From NCBI RefSeq assembly GCF_000525995.1, contig NZ_AODL01000002.1, forward strand, positions 242,393 through 306,392: a stretch of DNA of 64,000 bases. Direction: 5' to 3'. Every line of letters begins with the position of its first letter. Positions within the stretch are counted from its first letter, which is position 1. The position numbers and the translations under genes were made by a program. The notes below the pieces were generated by a model. That model made no database searches and was not told the DNA's origin. It saw nothing but the letters and a program-made list of their open reading frames with translations. Shown here in pieces: positions 9,051 through 18,090 of the stretch. The stretch is from Paenilisteria riparia FSL S10-1204 (GTDB taxonomy: Bacteria; Bacillota; Bacilli; Lactobacillales; Listeriaceae).

Positions 9051-9665
9051 ATGTGGAAAAAAATTAGTGTATTAGCAATGTCGACGGTGATGATTGGAGC
9101 GCTCGCAGCGTGTGGGGATGACGATGCAAATTCGAACAATTCATCAAATAACAACAATAATACTGAACAAACAACGGATTCCAACTCAAATTCCAACACT
9201 ACATCTGATTTAAACAATAAGAAATTCTCTATGAGCTATACAGATGCCATCGAAATTTTTAAGAATAAGCATCCAAAAACTGATATAACGTCTGTTGAAC
9301 TATCTCAAGAACTTGGCAAGTATGTATATACAATTGACGGTGTGGACGATAATAACGAATACGAAATGAAATTCGATGCAGATACAAAGGCAATTTTACA
9401 AGATAACAATGAAAAACTAGATGCAGAGGATGCGAATGGCAAAGAAAGAGCAAATGAAAAACTAGACTTAGACGGCATCAAAACACCGCAAGAAGCCATG
9501 ACAGCAGCACTGAAGCAACAAGCAGGGACTGTATCCGAATGGACAATTGAACGTGAAATGAATCAAACATATTTTGAAGTGAAAATTATAAATGGTAACC
9601 AAAAATTCGATATGAAACTAGATGCAAAAACATTAGCAGTATTATCCACGGAACAAGACGACTAA
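9051..9665 (+). CDS. PepSY-domain lipoprotein
   Basis: A 204-residue secreted lipoprotein. The lipobox LAAC has Cys21 as the lipidated residue, followed by an Asn/Ser/Thr-rich linker (about residues 25-58). Two PepSY-like modules follow (about 62-125 and 140-204), each with the strand pattern Y-T-DAI-IF...KY-Y-IDG...YE-KFDADT and TYFEVKIINGNQKFDMKLDAKT. PepSY domains are linked to inhibition of proteases or modulation of peptidase activity at the cell surface, but no substrate can be named. AGTAGGAGAG precedes the ATG. Confidence 0.8.
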   Translation: MWKKISVLAMSTVMIGALAACGDDDANSNNSSNNNNNTEQTTDSNSNSNTTSDLNNKKFSMSYTDAIEIFKNKHPKTDITSVELSQELGKYVYTIDGVDDNNEYEMKFDADTKAILQDNNEKLDAEDANGKERANEKLDLDGIKTPQEAMTAALKQQAGTVSEWTIEREMNQTYFEVKIINGNQKFDMKLDAKTLAVLSTEQDD

Positions 9666-9781
9666 TCAAGATGAAGCTTGGCAAAAATCAAGACAAAGCA
9701 AAATCGAGCTTATCGGCAAATACCAGTTTTTTGCAGAGACACGGATAGTTTTTTATCTAGCAATATAGATTTCTACAGCCA

Positions 9782-9817
9782 GAGGCGCTCTATCGATAAA
9801 GATAGGGTGTCTTTTTT
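9782..9817 (+). terminator. Terminator after the PepSY lipoprotein
   Basis: A 13-bp stem with four G-T wobbles (9782-9794 with 9801-9813), a 6-base loop and a T run. The preceding 115 bases hold no credible gene. Confidence 0.75.
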
Positions 9818-9908
9818 AGTGGATGAATTATATCTCCACCTAGTGCTTTTAATATTTGGGTTTACGTGATAAACTTGAATGATAGAAATAAGAGGGAATG
9901 ATGGGTGT

Positions 9909-10658
9909 ATGGCAGGGGAGAAACTAATTCGGTTTTATCGTACAAAGCTGAGTAATTATAATTTAATATATTATTTCATGGTGCCGAATATTGTAAGCTT
10001 TTGCTTGACGATGATTCTTTGCACGGCGTTTCCCGTTGCTTTTGGTTTAGCTTACGGTATCGATGGTCTGTGGTTGGGGATTGCGGTTTATGCAATGCTT
10101 TTCATTTTGCTTTACTACATGTTTATTGTGCGCAAAGCTCGTAAAGTCTTGTGGAAACGATATCGAATTCGTGATTTCCAGAAGCTGCAACAACTAAAAT
10201 TATGTTTACTTCGGAATTACTTGGCGCGCAACGGTTTTCATTCATCAGAAGAACTAATGGTGCTGCAGCAAATGATCGAAGAAGATAATACTTCTCTTAC
10301 AAAAGGCGCAACAATAAAAAACACGGCTATTTTACTCATTGTGTTGCTTTTTGCAGCACTTGGAGCTGTTTTTATTTTAGAAGCCAATCCGGAGGGTAAT
10401 CGCATTTTATTGACAGTGTTGCTTGCCATTCTTGTGGTGGTTAGCGCCGTTGTTTTACGGGGGATTAGCTATGTTTTTTCTCATGTTATCGATGCTAGGA
10501 AGCGGAACGTAATGGCTTTATTACGCGATATGAAGGAGCTTCGTGCAAGTTATGTAGCGCAGCAAAACACGGAATATCAGCCGTATCGAGAGATGGAAGT
10601 AGTGATTCAGAATAATGATATTTTGCGAGAAATTATTGAGGAAAAGGCTTTTTTCTAG
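9909..10658 (+). CDS. Uncharacterised integral membrane protein
   Basis: A 249-residue protein with two pairs of hydrophobic segments: about residues 18-75 (ending LLYYMFIV) and about 136-195 (ILLIVLLFAALGAVFIL, then TVLLAILVVVSAVVL). They are separated by a basic cytoplasmic stretch RKARKVLWKRYRIR and an acidic helix. It ends in a charged cytoplasmic tail. I chose ATG 9909, with AGAGGG 12 bases before it; the upstream in-frame ATG at 9879 has no site. I do not recognise a family. It precedes a GntR regulator gene by 42 bases and could be cotranscribed with it. Confidence 0.6.
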   Translation: MAGEKLIRFYRTKLSNYNLIYYFMVPNIVSFCLTMILCTAFPVAFGLAYGIDGLWLGIAVYAMLFILLYYMFIVRKARKVLWKRYRIRDFQKLQQLKLCLLRNYLARNGFHSSEELMVLQQMIEEDNTSLTKGATIKNTAILLIVLLFAALGAVFILEANPEGNRILLTVLLAILVVVSAVVLRGISYVFSHVIDARKRNVMALLRDMKELRASYVAQQNTEYQPYREMEVVIQNNDILREIIEEKAFF

Positions 10659-10700
10659 CCTGAGATGTTTCTTGAAGAATGAACTAAAAGGGGTCTATCT

Positions 10701-11348
10701 ATGAGTAAAACTGGACACGAAACGTTAGAAAGTAAAGCGCATCGCATGATTAAGGAAAAAATCCGTTGTGGCGAGTATCAAGTCGGGCAGCGACTAATTG
10801 AAGCGGATGTTTCGAGGGAATTAGAATTGAGTAGGACACCAGTGCGTAAAGCCTTTGCGATGCTGACTGTCGACGGTTATTTAGAATTCGAAGACTACAA
10901 AGGCGTTATCGTCAAAAATTGTGCTATCACGAAAGAGCGCTATATCGAAATGCTGGATGTGATGGAGCTATTTTTGATGGCGACGATTGATAAAATTGAG
11001 GCGAAGTCGTTGAATTTTAGTAATCAACATTTGTTTGATATGGTTACGAAGTTTTTAAGTATTGAAAACCCAACAGATCGTGAATGCATGGAATATCAAC
11101 GTTGGTTTGTTAATGAAATACTTGGTTATGCGAAGAATGAATATTATTTGCAAGTCGTGAATCAGTTTTATGATGATTTATTGGAATTTGGTGAGCCAGA
11201 TGTTTTTCAGTCGGCAATGAAGTTATTTGATAAGACGCTGGACAACTATATTGCATGTGGTAGATATATTGAGATTTATAAATTTGATGAAGCACGGGCA
11301 GTCATAAAGCAAATCATTAATGATCGGATTTTATTTATTTTTAGATGA
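10701..11348 (+). CDS. GntR-family transcriptional regulator
   Basis: A 215-residue DNA-binding protein. Residues about 8-70 form the GntR winged helix (KIRCGEYQVGQRLIEADVS, then ELELSRTPVRKAFAMLTVDG), and the rest is an all-helical effector domain. The Asp/His metal ligands typical of FCD domains are not obvious, so the ligand is open. AAAAGGGG precedes the ATG. The next gene, a deacetylase lipoprotein, starts 17 bases after the stop, so the two may form an operon. The regulated genes are not evident from the sequence. Confidence 0.8.
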   Translation: MSKTGHETLESKAHRMIKEKIRCGEYQVGQRLIEADVSRELELSRTPVRKAFAMLTVDGYLEFEDYKGVIVKNCAITKERYIEMLDVMELFLMATIDKIEAKSLNFSNQHLFDMVTKFLSIENPTDRECMEYQRWFVNEILGYAKNEYYLQVVNQFYDDLLEFGEPDVFQSAMKLFDKTLDNYIACGRYIEIYKFDEARAVIKQIINDRILFIFR

Positions 11349-11364
11349 AAGAAGGAGCAACTAG

Positions 11365-12180
11365 ATGAAACGATTCATAGAAACTATTGCGATTTTTGCA
11401 GTCTGCCTATTTATTAGCGCATGTGCCCAAGAACGACAAGTGCAGCCTAGGCCAGTACCACACAAACAAGTCGTGCAAGAACCACAGAAAAAAGAACCGG
11501 CAATTATTCCAACCGGTACAGATGTGAATCCAGAAACTTTGCAAATTCCGGTTTTGATGTATCATTCTATCAATGAGAATGTGAAGAATAACCTCATTAC
11601 ACCGCCACAAGAATTCGATGCGCAAATGAAATGGCTTGCTGAAAATGGCTACCATCCGTTATTTTTATCAGAATTGGATACGCTACTTCTAACAGGAAAG
11701 AATATGCCAGAAAAGCCGATTGTTATTACGTTTGACGATGGGTATCTGGATAATTATACGAATGCCTATCCGATTTTGAAGAAATATCGACTAAAGGCTA
11801 ATATTTTTGTTATTACAGATAAAATTGCGAAAAAGAACCATTTTGATGAAGTGGCCTTAAAAAAGATGAGCGATAATGGGATTGAAATGCAGAGTCATAC
11901 AGTGCATCATCAAGAGTTAAACACGTTGTCATACAACCAGCAACTTACAGAATTAAAAGAATCAAAAGCCGTATTGCAACAACTGACAGGCAAAACGGTG
12001 AATAGTATCTGCTACCCCGTTGGTCGCTACAACGAAGACACAAAGCGAGCCGCAAAAGCTGCTGGCTACACGATGGGCTTTACCACACAACCTGGCCGAG
12101 CAAACGAGAAAGCTGGCATGTACACGCTACCTCGCATACGAATGGTACCAGGAATGTCGATGAAAGCAGCATTACAATAG
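11365..12180 (+). CDS. Polysaccharide deacetylase lipoprotein
   Basis: A 271-residue lipoprotein with a NodB deacetylase domain. The lipobox is ISAC (Cys20), followed by a Pro/Gln-rich spacer to about residue 55. Catalytic motifs are VITFDDGYLDN (the Asp pair) and MQSHTVHH (metal-binding His-x3-His), and CYPVGRYNEDT matches the RxP-type motif 3. The enzyme should de-N-acetylate a surface polysaccharide or peptidoglycan outside the membrane, as PgaB/IcaB-type proteins do. The start has AGAAGGAG upstream. Confidence 0.85.
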   Translation: MKRFIETIAIFAVCLFISACAQERQVQPRPVPHKQVVQEPQKKEPAIIPTGTDVNPETLQIPVLMYHSINENVKNNLITPPQEFDAQMKWLAENGYHPLFLSELDTLLLTGKNMPEKPIVITFDDGYLDNYTNAYPILKKYRLKANIFVITDKIAKKNHFDEVALKKMSDNGIEMQSHTVHHQELNTLSYNQQLTELKESKAVLQQLTGKTVNSICYPVGRYNEDTKRAAKAAGYTMGFTTQPGRANEKAGMYTLPRIRMVPGMSMKAALQ

Positions 12181-12181
12181 G

Positions 12182-12230
12182 AAAAAAGCTTGAAATCACG
12201 GTTCTCGTATCCAGATTTCAAGCTTTTTTT
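12182..12230. terminator. Bidirectional terminator between convergent genes
   Basis: A 16-bp perfect stem (12182-12197 with 12214-12229) with A and T runs on either side serves the deacetylase gene and the convergent hydrolase gene. Confidence 0.85.
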
Positions 12231-12990
12231 ATTGTAATGCGAACTGTTGATGTAGCCAGTGCAGTCCTAGTGCTTCGATTTCATCTAGCTGATTCATAAA
12301 GTCATGATCGGCGCCATTCAGCTCAATCAGCTTCGAGCCTTCTGGAAACAAGTCTAAGCCCTTTTTTGTAATGTGGGCAAGTTCCTGTTCAAGTGCGCCT
12401 TCTGTGCCGTGAATAATTAAAACTGGACATTGAACGCCTGCTAATGTTGCTTGCTGATTCATTGTATCAAAATCTGTGAGCATCTGTTTATCCAGCACAA
12501 TTTCCGAGCGCCAAGGGTCATCTACATAAACAGTCATGCTACCATTACATTCGCATTGTGTAATCTGCTCTTGTGAAAAATAATCGACATGCTGATAAAA
12601 AATCGCACCTGTCACTGGTCCGGTAAGCACCATTGTATCAATATCATCCTGATAACATGCTAGCGATAAACGACCACCAAGACTATGGCCCCAGTATGCA
12701 AATTTCTCCATACCTAGCGACTGGCTAAATTGTTTTGCAGCTTGCAAATCGGTAACTTGCTTTTCGAAGTGAATTGCGGTATCATCGCTTTCACCATAGC
12801 CGCCACAATCATATGTTAATACATTATAACCATTTTGTTGTAGTTTTAAGGCAAAACGATCAAAGCGGCCGCTGGATGATTTATTAGATAAAAAACCGTG
12901 CGTCATAATGATGATAGACTTCGAAGGAGCTGCATAAAAATGACCAACTAGTGATAAGCCTGCTTTGTTTTTAAAGGTGACTCGTTCCAT
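12229..12990 (-). CDS. Alpha/beta hydrolase
   Basis: A 253-residue serine hydrolase. The oxyanion region is MTHGFLSNKSS, the nucleophile elbow is GHSLGG, and the histidine is in GADHDF; the acid is likely the Glu in IIHGTEGALEQ or a nearby Asp. No signal peptide, so it is cytosolic. I chose the ATG at 12990 because GAGGAACG lies just before it; the longer open frame adds 21 residues with no site. It resembles the YqkD/monoglyceride lipase-like group, but the substrate is unknown. Confidence 0.75.
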   Translation of the reverse strand: MERVTFKNKAGLSLVGHFYAAPSKSIIIMTHGFLSNKSSSGRFDRFALKLQQNGYNVLTYDCGGYGESDDTAIHFEKQVTDLQAAKQFSQSLGMEKFAYWGHSLGGRLSLACYQDDIDTMVLTGPVTGAIFYQHVDYFSQEQITQCECNGSMTVYVDDPWRSEIVLDKQMLTDFDTMNQQATLAGVQCPVLIIHGTEGALEQELAHITKKGLDLFPEGSKLIELNGADHDFMNQLDEIEALGLHWLHQQFALQ

Positions 12991-13143
12991 TTTTTCGTTC
13001 CTCCTCGTATATCCTAGTGAAATACTATGCTTTAACTTTAACGCCAAATGCACAATTTTTCAAGTAATATATATAGTTATACTGTTTTTTTGTAGGGGTT
13101 ACGGGGTATAATGTATTATAGTAACGTTGGGGAGTGATACATA

Positions 13144-14031
13144 ATGGAAAAAGCGATGTTAATAGTTAATCCTTCTTCTGGTAAGGAAAAAGGCAAAGTC
13201 TACGCAGAAAAGGCAAAGAAAGCTTTGCTTAGGCGCTATCGTGAAGTAGTGGTCAAAGAAACACAAAAAGGGGGCGACGCAACAGAATTCGCCAGACAAG
13301 CGGCGCAGGAACGATTTGATGTCGTAGTAGCCATGGGTGGTGACGGGACATTAAATGAGGTTATTAATGGTTTGGCAGAACAAGAAAACCGACCAGCATT
13401 TAGTTTCATACCGCTTGGGACGGTGAATGACTTGGCTCGTTCACTTGGCATTCCATTACGCCCAGACAAGGCGATTAAAGCGCTGGAAACGGCAAAGAAG
13501 CGAACAATGGATATCGGAAAAATTGGTGACGCATACTTCATGAATGTGTTGGCAGCAGGAATGATCGCAGAGGCTGTCGATAAAGTGAGTGTAGAACAAA
13601 AAACACGATTCGGTTCGGTGGCGTATTTTGCAGAAGGTTTGAAGGCGTTTTCACGACATGAGCTATTGGATTTTGAAATAATGTATGATGACGGTGAGTG
13701 GAAAGGTGAGGCTGCACTTGTCATAGCTAGTTTGACGAATTCTGTGGGAGGAATGGAGCAATGGGCGCCAGAAGCAGAGGTCGATGACGGGTTGATACAT
13801 GTTTTTATTATTACGAAATTAGGTATCATTGATGCAGCCAAAATTTTACCACAAATTGCGTTAGGAACTTTGAAAAAAGCGGATGGCGTGATGTATTTCT
13901 CAACAACGACACTTGCTATTGACTGCGCGGAGCCAGAAGTGAAGGTGAATGTGGACGGAGATCCTGGTGATACGTTCCCAATTAAGATTGAAGTTTTGAA
14001 AGAACATTTGGAAGTGCTTGTTCCTAGATAA
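13144..14031 (+). CDS. dgkB: Diacylglycerol kinase / lipid kinase (DgkB/YegS family)
   Basis: A 295-residue lipid kinase that recycles diacylglycerol to phosphatidic acid at the membrane, in the lipoteichoic-acid pathway. Diagnostic motifs are IVNPSSGKEKGK (residues 7-18), the nucleotide site VVAMGGDGTLNEVING (about 62-77), PLGTVNDLARSL, and a C-terminal VNVDGDPGD. TTGGGGAGTG is the ribosome site. A TATAAT at 13107-13112 is a likely -10. The gene is the length of Bacillus DgkB, and a convergent terminator follows. Confidence 0.85.
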   Translation: MEKAMLIVNPSSGKEKGKVYAEKAKKALLRRYREVVVKETQKGGDATEFARQAAQERFDVVVAMGGDGTLNEVINGLAEQENRPAFSFIPLGTVNDLARSLGIPLRPDKAIKALETAKKRTMDIGKIGDAYFMNVLAAGMIAEAVDKVSVEQKTRFGSVAYFAEGLKAFSRHELLDFEIMYDDGEWKGEAALVIASLTNSVGGMEQWAPEAEVDDGLIHVFIITKLGIIDAAKILPQIALGTLKKADGVMYFSTTTLAIDCAEPEVKVNVDGDPGDTFPIKIEVLKEHLEVLVPR

Positions 14032-14034
14032 ACA

Positions 14035-14092
14035 AAAAGCATGAGATACTGCAAGCCTTATTGAAGAGGAGGTTTGCTGAGCTCATGCTTTT
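14035..14092. terminator. Bidirectional terminator between dgkB and the chelatase-like gene
   Basis: An 11-bp stem (14035-14045 with 14082-14092) encloses a further partial stem (GCAAGCC/GGTTTGC). Confidence 0.75.
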
Positions 14093-14096
14093 ATAC

Positions 14097-14825
14097 TCAT
14101 TCGTTTACTAATTCTGAGATTTTGTGTAGGACAGCTTGTTCTAATAATGGGTGATAATGGAAAGATTCGCAAACTACGATTTCTGCATCTGGATATTTTT
14201 TTTGTAAGCACATCCGTTCTTGATCGATAGTGACAACATGGGCACCAGTGAAAAGGAAATAAGGGATAATGTAGATTTTTTTATAGCTGGAAAGGAGATG
14301 TGCGAGTTGTTTTGGGTATGCCGGTTCTCCTTTGATTTCGCTATGAAAAACCGGGAAGTGTAGTTGTGATTCGAGAAGTTTTGCAACACTGTGAAGCCTA
14401 TTAGCAGGCTCTTGATCATGCGTACTCCCAAGGCCAACCAGCAGAACGGCGGCATCTTGATTGATATTTGTTTGCAAGATATTTCGCTCCACTAATGCAA
14501 TTATTTCTGGGTCAAAACCAAATGTTTTTGTCATTTTTATGGTGACTTCTGGATGGTTCAATTCGACAGCACGCAAAATTTTGGGAATTTCATGTTTAAT
14601 ATTGGTTGCAGAAAATAGGAATACAGGGACGATAATTAAGTCTGTAGCTCCAGCGATGATTGCTTTCTCGCAGGCAATTTCAATCGTAGGATAGCTCATG
14701 CTTAGAAAGCCAAGCTCTTGAATTTGTTCAGGTCGTTTCTTTTTCATTTGATTAATGAATCTGTGGAATTCTGCATTACCTTCTGCTAGTTGTGTTCCAT
14801 TGCCAATATAAATAATTGCGCGCAA
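14097..14825 (-). CDS. CbiX/SirB-family chelatase-like protein with substituted active site
   Basis: A 242-residue two-module protein of the sirohydrochlorin/cobalt chelatase family. Structural motifs are kept: IYIGNGTQLAEG, FLSMSYPTI, IIVPVFLFSATNIKHEIP, then a repeat with LVGLGSTHDQ and IIPYFLFTGAHV. The N-terminal catalytic His-Glu-His (His10, Glu43, His76 in Bacillus SirB as I recall) appear as Asn9, Ser42 and Asn75, so ordinary metal insertion is unlikely at that site. The C-terminal module keeps one His in GAHV. It starts with TTG after GAGAGGGG. It is alone between terminators, not in a sirohaem or cobalamin operon. Function unknown. Confidence 0.75.
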   Translation of the reverse strand: MRAIIYIGNGTQLAEGNAEFHRFINQMKKKRPEQIQELGFLSMSYPTIEIACEKAIIAGATDLIIVPVFLFSATNIKHEIPKILRAVELNHPEVTIKMTKTFGFDPEIIALVERNILQTNINQDAAVLLVGLGSTHDQEPANRLHSVAKLLESQLHFPVFHSEIKGEPAYPKQLAHLLSSYKKIYIIPYFLFTGAHVVTIDQERMCLQKKYPDAEIVVCESFHYHPLLEQAVLHKISELVNE

Positions 14826-15019
14826 GTTAATTAGCCCCTCTCAAATAAGCCAAGCATAGATTACATAGTCTTATTCTAATCTTCTTAAAGCTTCGTGCCA
14901 AGGCTTTTTTGTGAGAAATTATGAAAAAATGTTAAGAAAATGTGAACAAAAGTGCGATATGTCGAAAGTTGCTACAAATTTAAAGTTATTTTTGATACAA
15001 TTGTAAGGAGGAAAAAAGG

Positions 15020-15373
15020 ATGAGGGTGATGATTTATGGGGGAAACGGTTGATGTTATTTATAAAGCTTAGCCAACTTAAAGAATGGCTTCAAGCCAGTG
15101 CCAGGAAAGCTATTCATTACAGAAACGTATTTGATTCATAAGCCGAATGATTATTTCACAGAAGACTTAACGATTCCGTTTCATGACATTGCTCGAATTG
15201 AGGGAGCTATGACTAAGGTGTTAGGTCGCAACATGCTATCGAATTTGCTCGATGTGGAAACAAAGAGTGGTAAAAAATATCAGTTTATCATTAATAAACA
15301 GAAGAAGTGGCTAGCTGCCATTGAAAAAGTACTTGCTACGCGCGGGGAAATAGACAAGTTAGTTAAAAAATAA
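15020..15373 (+). CDS. Small PH/GRAM-like domain protein, frameshifted at its 5' end
   Basis: From about 15078 the frame reads LKNGFKPVPGKLFITETYLIH, then a compact beta-rich domain with IPFHDIARIEG and a C-terminal helix: a GRAM/PH-like fold of about 100 residues. Its start is disrupted. TAAGGAGG at 15004-15011 points to ATG 15020, whose frame stops after ten codons, while the +1 frame reads MGETVDVIYKA to about 15068. One extra G in the run of five G at 15038-15042 and one missing base near 15070 would restore 117 residues. An extended -10 TGATACAAT lies at 14993-15001. The role is unknown; GRAM-type domains often bind membranes. Confidence 0.5.
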
Positions 15374-15421
15374 AAATAATATCTTAAGACACGCGTTCGG
15401 TGTTTTAAGATATTATTTTTT
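15372..15421. terminator. Bidirectional terminator
   Basis: A long A/T-rich stem of about 20 bp (15372-15392 with 15401-15420) has a GACAC/GTGTT core. It serves the GRAM-like gene and the convergent ROK kinase gene. Confidence 0.85.
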
Positions 15422-15424
15422 AGT

Positions 15425-16297
15425 TTATGCGTGAATTTGGTTGAAATTCGCTACGGCACCAATGAGATTGGCATCATTACCGAATGCACAGGACACAATT
15501 TTAGGCGCGATTTTAGCGATGGTTATCTTGTCCAGTAGCGTGTTTAGCTCAGCTTGAATAGACGGTAGAAAATCCTCACGCCCACTGATGCCACCACCAA
15601 TGACAATCATTTCCGGATCGTAGACATATTGTAAATTAAAAATGCCTTTTGCTAGGTTTTGATACATTATTTGAATTTCTTCGATGGCGATGTGGTCATT
15701 GTTTTCTTTTAACTGAAAAGCTTCGATACCGCTCAAGGTTGGGATACCTTTTCTTTTTGCAATTCGAGTTGCAGCATTAACAACTGTTCCTGTGTCGCTT
15801 AGTGACTCAAGTTTATCATTCATCAGCATATAGCCGAATTCGCCGCCATGAAGATGAGCCCCCGTATGGATTTTGCCATCTTTAATGACCGCACCTCCAA
15901 CGCCAGTGCCAACAATAATAAAAAGAATATCTTGCGCGGATTTAGCAACGCCAAGCCATGTTTCAGCTAAGGCCGCACAGTTCGCGTCATTTTCTAGCGT
16001 GATAGGAAGTGCTAATTTTTCCTCTAGTAATGCTTTAATGGGAAAGTGGTGGATATAGGGAATTGCGCTAGCACCGCCAATTATACCGCTTTCATTATCA
16101 ACGGCTCCAGGACAGCTAAAGGCAGCACCACTCAGTGTTTTATCGGCGTATGTATTTTTGACATTTTGCAATTCTATGGTAAGCTTTTCTAAAGTGTCTG
16201 GGGTTTTGAAGTGTCCTTTCTGTAAAACGGTACCATTTTTTTTCATGAGTGCATATTTTACGGAAGTTCCACCCATGTCGAATGCTAATAAAGTCAT
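15425..16297 (-). CDS. ROK-family sugar kinase (possibly beta-glucoside kinase)
   Basis: A 290-residue ROK kinase of the actin-like ATPase fold. The phosphate-1 loop is AFDMGGTSVKYAL (residues 5-17), the sugar-binding region is LENDANCAALAE, phosphate-2 is FIIVGTGVGGAVI, GAHLHGGEFGYM follows, and the C-terminal GGGISGREDF binds adenosine. The zinc motif CxCGxxGC of most ROK glucokinases and NagC repressors is absent, and there is no N-terminal HTH. This favours the BglK-like beta-glucoside kinase or a generic sugar kinase. GCAAAGGAG lies 9 bases before the ATG. No sugar transporter is adjacent. Confidence 0.8.
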   Translation of the reverse strand: MTLLAFDMGGTSVKYALMKKNGTVLQKGHFKTPDTLEKLTIELQNVKNTYADKTLSGAAFSCPGAVDNESGIIGGASAIPYIHHFPIKALLEEKLALPITLENDANCAALAETWLGVAKSAQDILFIIVGTGVGGAVIKDGKIHTGAHLHGGEFGYMLMNDKLESLSDTGTVVNAATRIAKRKGIPTLSGIEAFQLKENNDHIAIEEIQIMYQNLAKGIFNLQYVYDPEMIVIGGGISGREDFLPSIQAELNTLLDKITIAKIAPKIVSCAFGNDANLIGAVANFNQIHA

Positions 16298-16452
16298 CTA
16301 ATCTAACTCCTTTGCTATGAATTATCTCAAGCATACGTTGCGGAAGAACAAAAAACAAGTGTTAAAAAATAGATTGTGCCAAAAAATATTTTACAATTAT
16401 GTTACGAGGTGTTACGATTGTGTCAGATGCTATTTTGTAAGGAGGAATTAAC

Positions 16453-17596
16453 ATGCATATGAATAGAACAGAAAAGGCGCGCAAGAAACGTCGTAAGCGT
16501 CGTCTAGGAACCATTGCAACCTTTATAGTGTGCTTGTTAGTTGTAGGCGTAGGAGGGAGTTATGCCTTTGTAAAGATGCACCCTCAAGTAACAGCAAACG
16601 AGATTACCGTTAATGATGAGACAACGACTATTAGAAAGGCCAATATTGTAGTTGACCCGCATGCTTCGACGAAAGTAAAGATTGAAACGACTTTACAAGC
16701 GAATCAATTCAACGGTACGGCCTATATTGTAAAAGATAACCATGTCATTCTAAATCAAGGCTTCGGTATTGCCAACAAAACTATTGGAAAAATGAACGAT
16801 GATAAGAGTCTATATATCATTGGCTCCATGCAAAAAGCAGTTGTAGCAACAGCAATCATGCAGTTGCAAGAAAAAGGAATACTAAATGTTGAAGATCCAA
16901 TCAGCAAATATTTTCCCAATTTCCCTAATGGTAAGAACATCAAAATAAAAGAATTTTCTTGGCCATACATCAGGCATCAAAGGGCGTAAGAAGGGAAATC
17001 AACCAATAACATCCGAACAAATTTTGAGAGATATAGAAGCAGGTGGCATTTACCGTCAACCAGGCAAATGGGACTATCGCGATGATAATTATGCGGTGAT
17101 GGGGCGCCTAATCGAAGTGCTAACGAACCAATCCCTTACCAATTATCTAAAGCAACATATTTTTATCCCTGCTAAAATGACACACACAGGCATTGGCGAC
17201 GGCTTTTTCACGAATCCAAACGAAGCCGTAAGTTATAAGCTAAGTAACGGAAGCCTCATCAAAAACCCATATCTCCTAGACAATTCTCAATTATTTGGTG
17301 CTGGAAATATGTATATGCCATCAAAAGATATTTATTTGTTTGATAAAGCATTGACAAGCGGTAAACTAATTAATCAGGCAAGCCTTACGAGAATGCTACA
17401 ATCTGGCGCAGGAGATTACGGTTTTGGTTTTTACGATCGCAATACTTTTTATATTTCACGAGGTGTTATTTACAACTACGAAACAATTAACAGCTTTTCA
17501 AGGAATCGGAAAGATGCAGTTATCCTGTTTTCCAATATTCGTTCAGAAAAAGGAAACACGGCATTAACGAAAGAAATTTATGGGCTTTTGCAGTAA
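16453..17596 (+). CDS. Membrane-anchored serine beta-lactamase-like / class C PBP protein, frameshifted
   Basis: Two frames give one protein of about 380 residues. It has a very basic start (RTEKARKKRRKRRL), a transmembrane helix near residues 19-38, and an extracellular serine-hydrolase domain of the beta-lactamase/DD-peptidase class C type. The nucleophile motif is S-M-Q-K in IIGSMQKAVVAT, LGHTSGIKG follows, and DDNYAVMGRLIE supplies the YxN-like Tyr. The break is at TTTT (16954-16957): with one T fewer the frame runs directly into FLGHTSG, a family hallmark. The usual C-terminal HGG-like triad is replaced by YISRGVIYNY. It probably acts on cell-wall peptides or D-amino-acid esters. Confidence 0.75.
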
Positions 17597-17622
17597 AAAA
17601 TAGGTGCGATTTATTCATTTCG

Positions 17623-17631
17623 TGCTATAAT
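17623..17631 (+). promoter_or_regulatory. Extended -10 promoter
   Basis: TGCTATAAT lies 38 bases before the next start. No good -35 is seen. Confidence 0.5.
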
Positions 17632-17668
17632 AAACAATAAAGCGAAAAACTTCAGGAGGAATTTTTTA

Positions 17669-18052
17669 GTGGAAATTAAGGTTCAGAAAAAGCTTGCTTC
17701 TGGGCAAGTTAGATTTGAAAGTGATTTCGGCACGTGTGAAGGAATTTGGAACGATGACGAGCCGGAGTCGAATCGCAAATATACGGTAGAAATTGAAATA
17801 CCAGAAGATTTGACGGCGGCGAGGCTTGCTGAAAGTGACGAGAAACATTGTATTTTAGAGACAACCGAAGATGCACTTGTTCACATCGTCGGGCAACTAG
17901 AAGACTATGAGGAAGACGGTTTTGCGGTACTCCGATTAGAAGATAGCATCATCTGTTTCAATACGCAATACGACGAACAAATCGAAGCCTTACATGGTAA
18001 ATTTATCGAGTTTGAAGTAGAACGGATTCATTTAAGTAAAGTCGGTATATAA
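17669..18052 (+). CDS. Uncharacterised 127-residue acidic protein
   Basis: The GTG start at 17669 follows CAGGAGG by 10 bases. The protein is soluble, acidic and rich in beta-strand pattern (VRFESDFGTCEGIW, KYTVEIEIPEDL, AVLRLEDSIICFN), with no signal peptide and no recognisable catalytic motif. It has its own promoter and a strong terminator, so it is probably a real monocistronic gene conserved in Listeria. I do not recognise the family. Confidence 0.6.
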   Translation: MEIKVQKKLASGQVRFESDFGTCEGIWNDDEPESNRKYTVEIEIPEDLTAARLAESDEKHCILETTEDALVHIVGQLEDYEEDGFAVLRLEDSIICFNTQYDEQIEALHGKFIEFEVERIHLSKVGI

Positions 18053-18090
18053 AAAATCGAGTTTGGGTAGCTCCCAGACTCGATTTTTTT
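18051..18090. terminator. Bidirectional terminator
   Basis: The stem AAAAAATCGAGTTTGGG pairs with CCCAGACTCGATTTTTT, with one unpaired base, between convergent genes. Confidence 0.9.

Noticed and set aside
9678..9869. A 63-codon frame after the PepSY lipoprotein
   Set aside because: No ribosome site, no domain, and it runs through a strong terminator hairpin at 9782-9817.
13236..14054. A 272-codon open frame on the minus strand opposite dgkB
   Set aside because: It lies fully antisense to a clear lipid kinase gene, is Ser/Thr/Ala-rich with no domain, and has no ribosome site.
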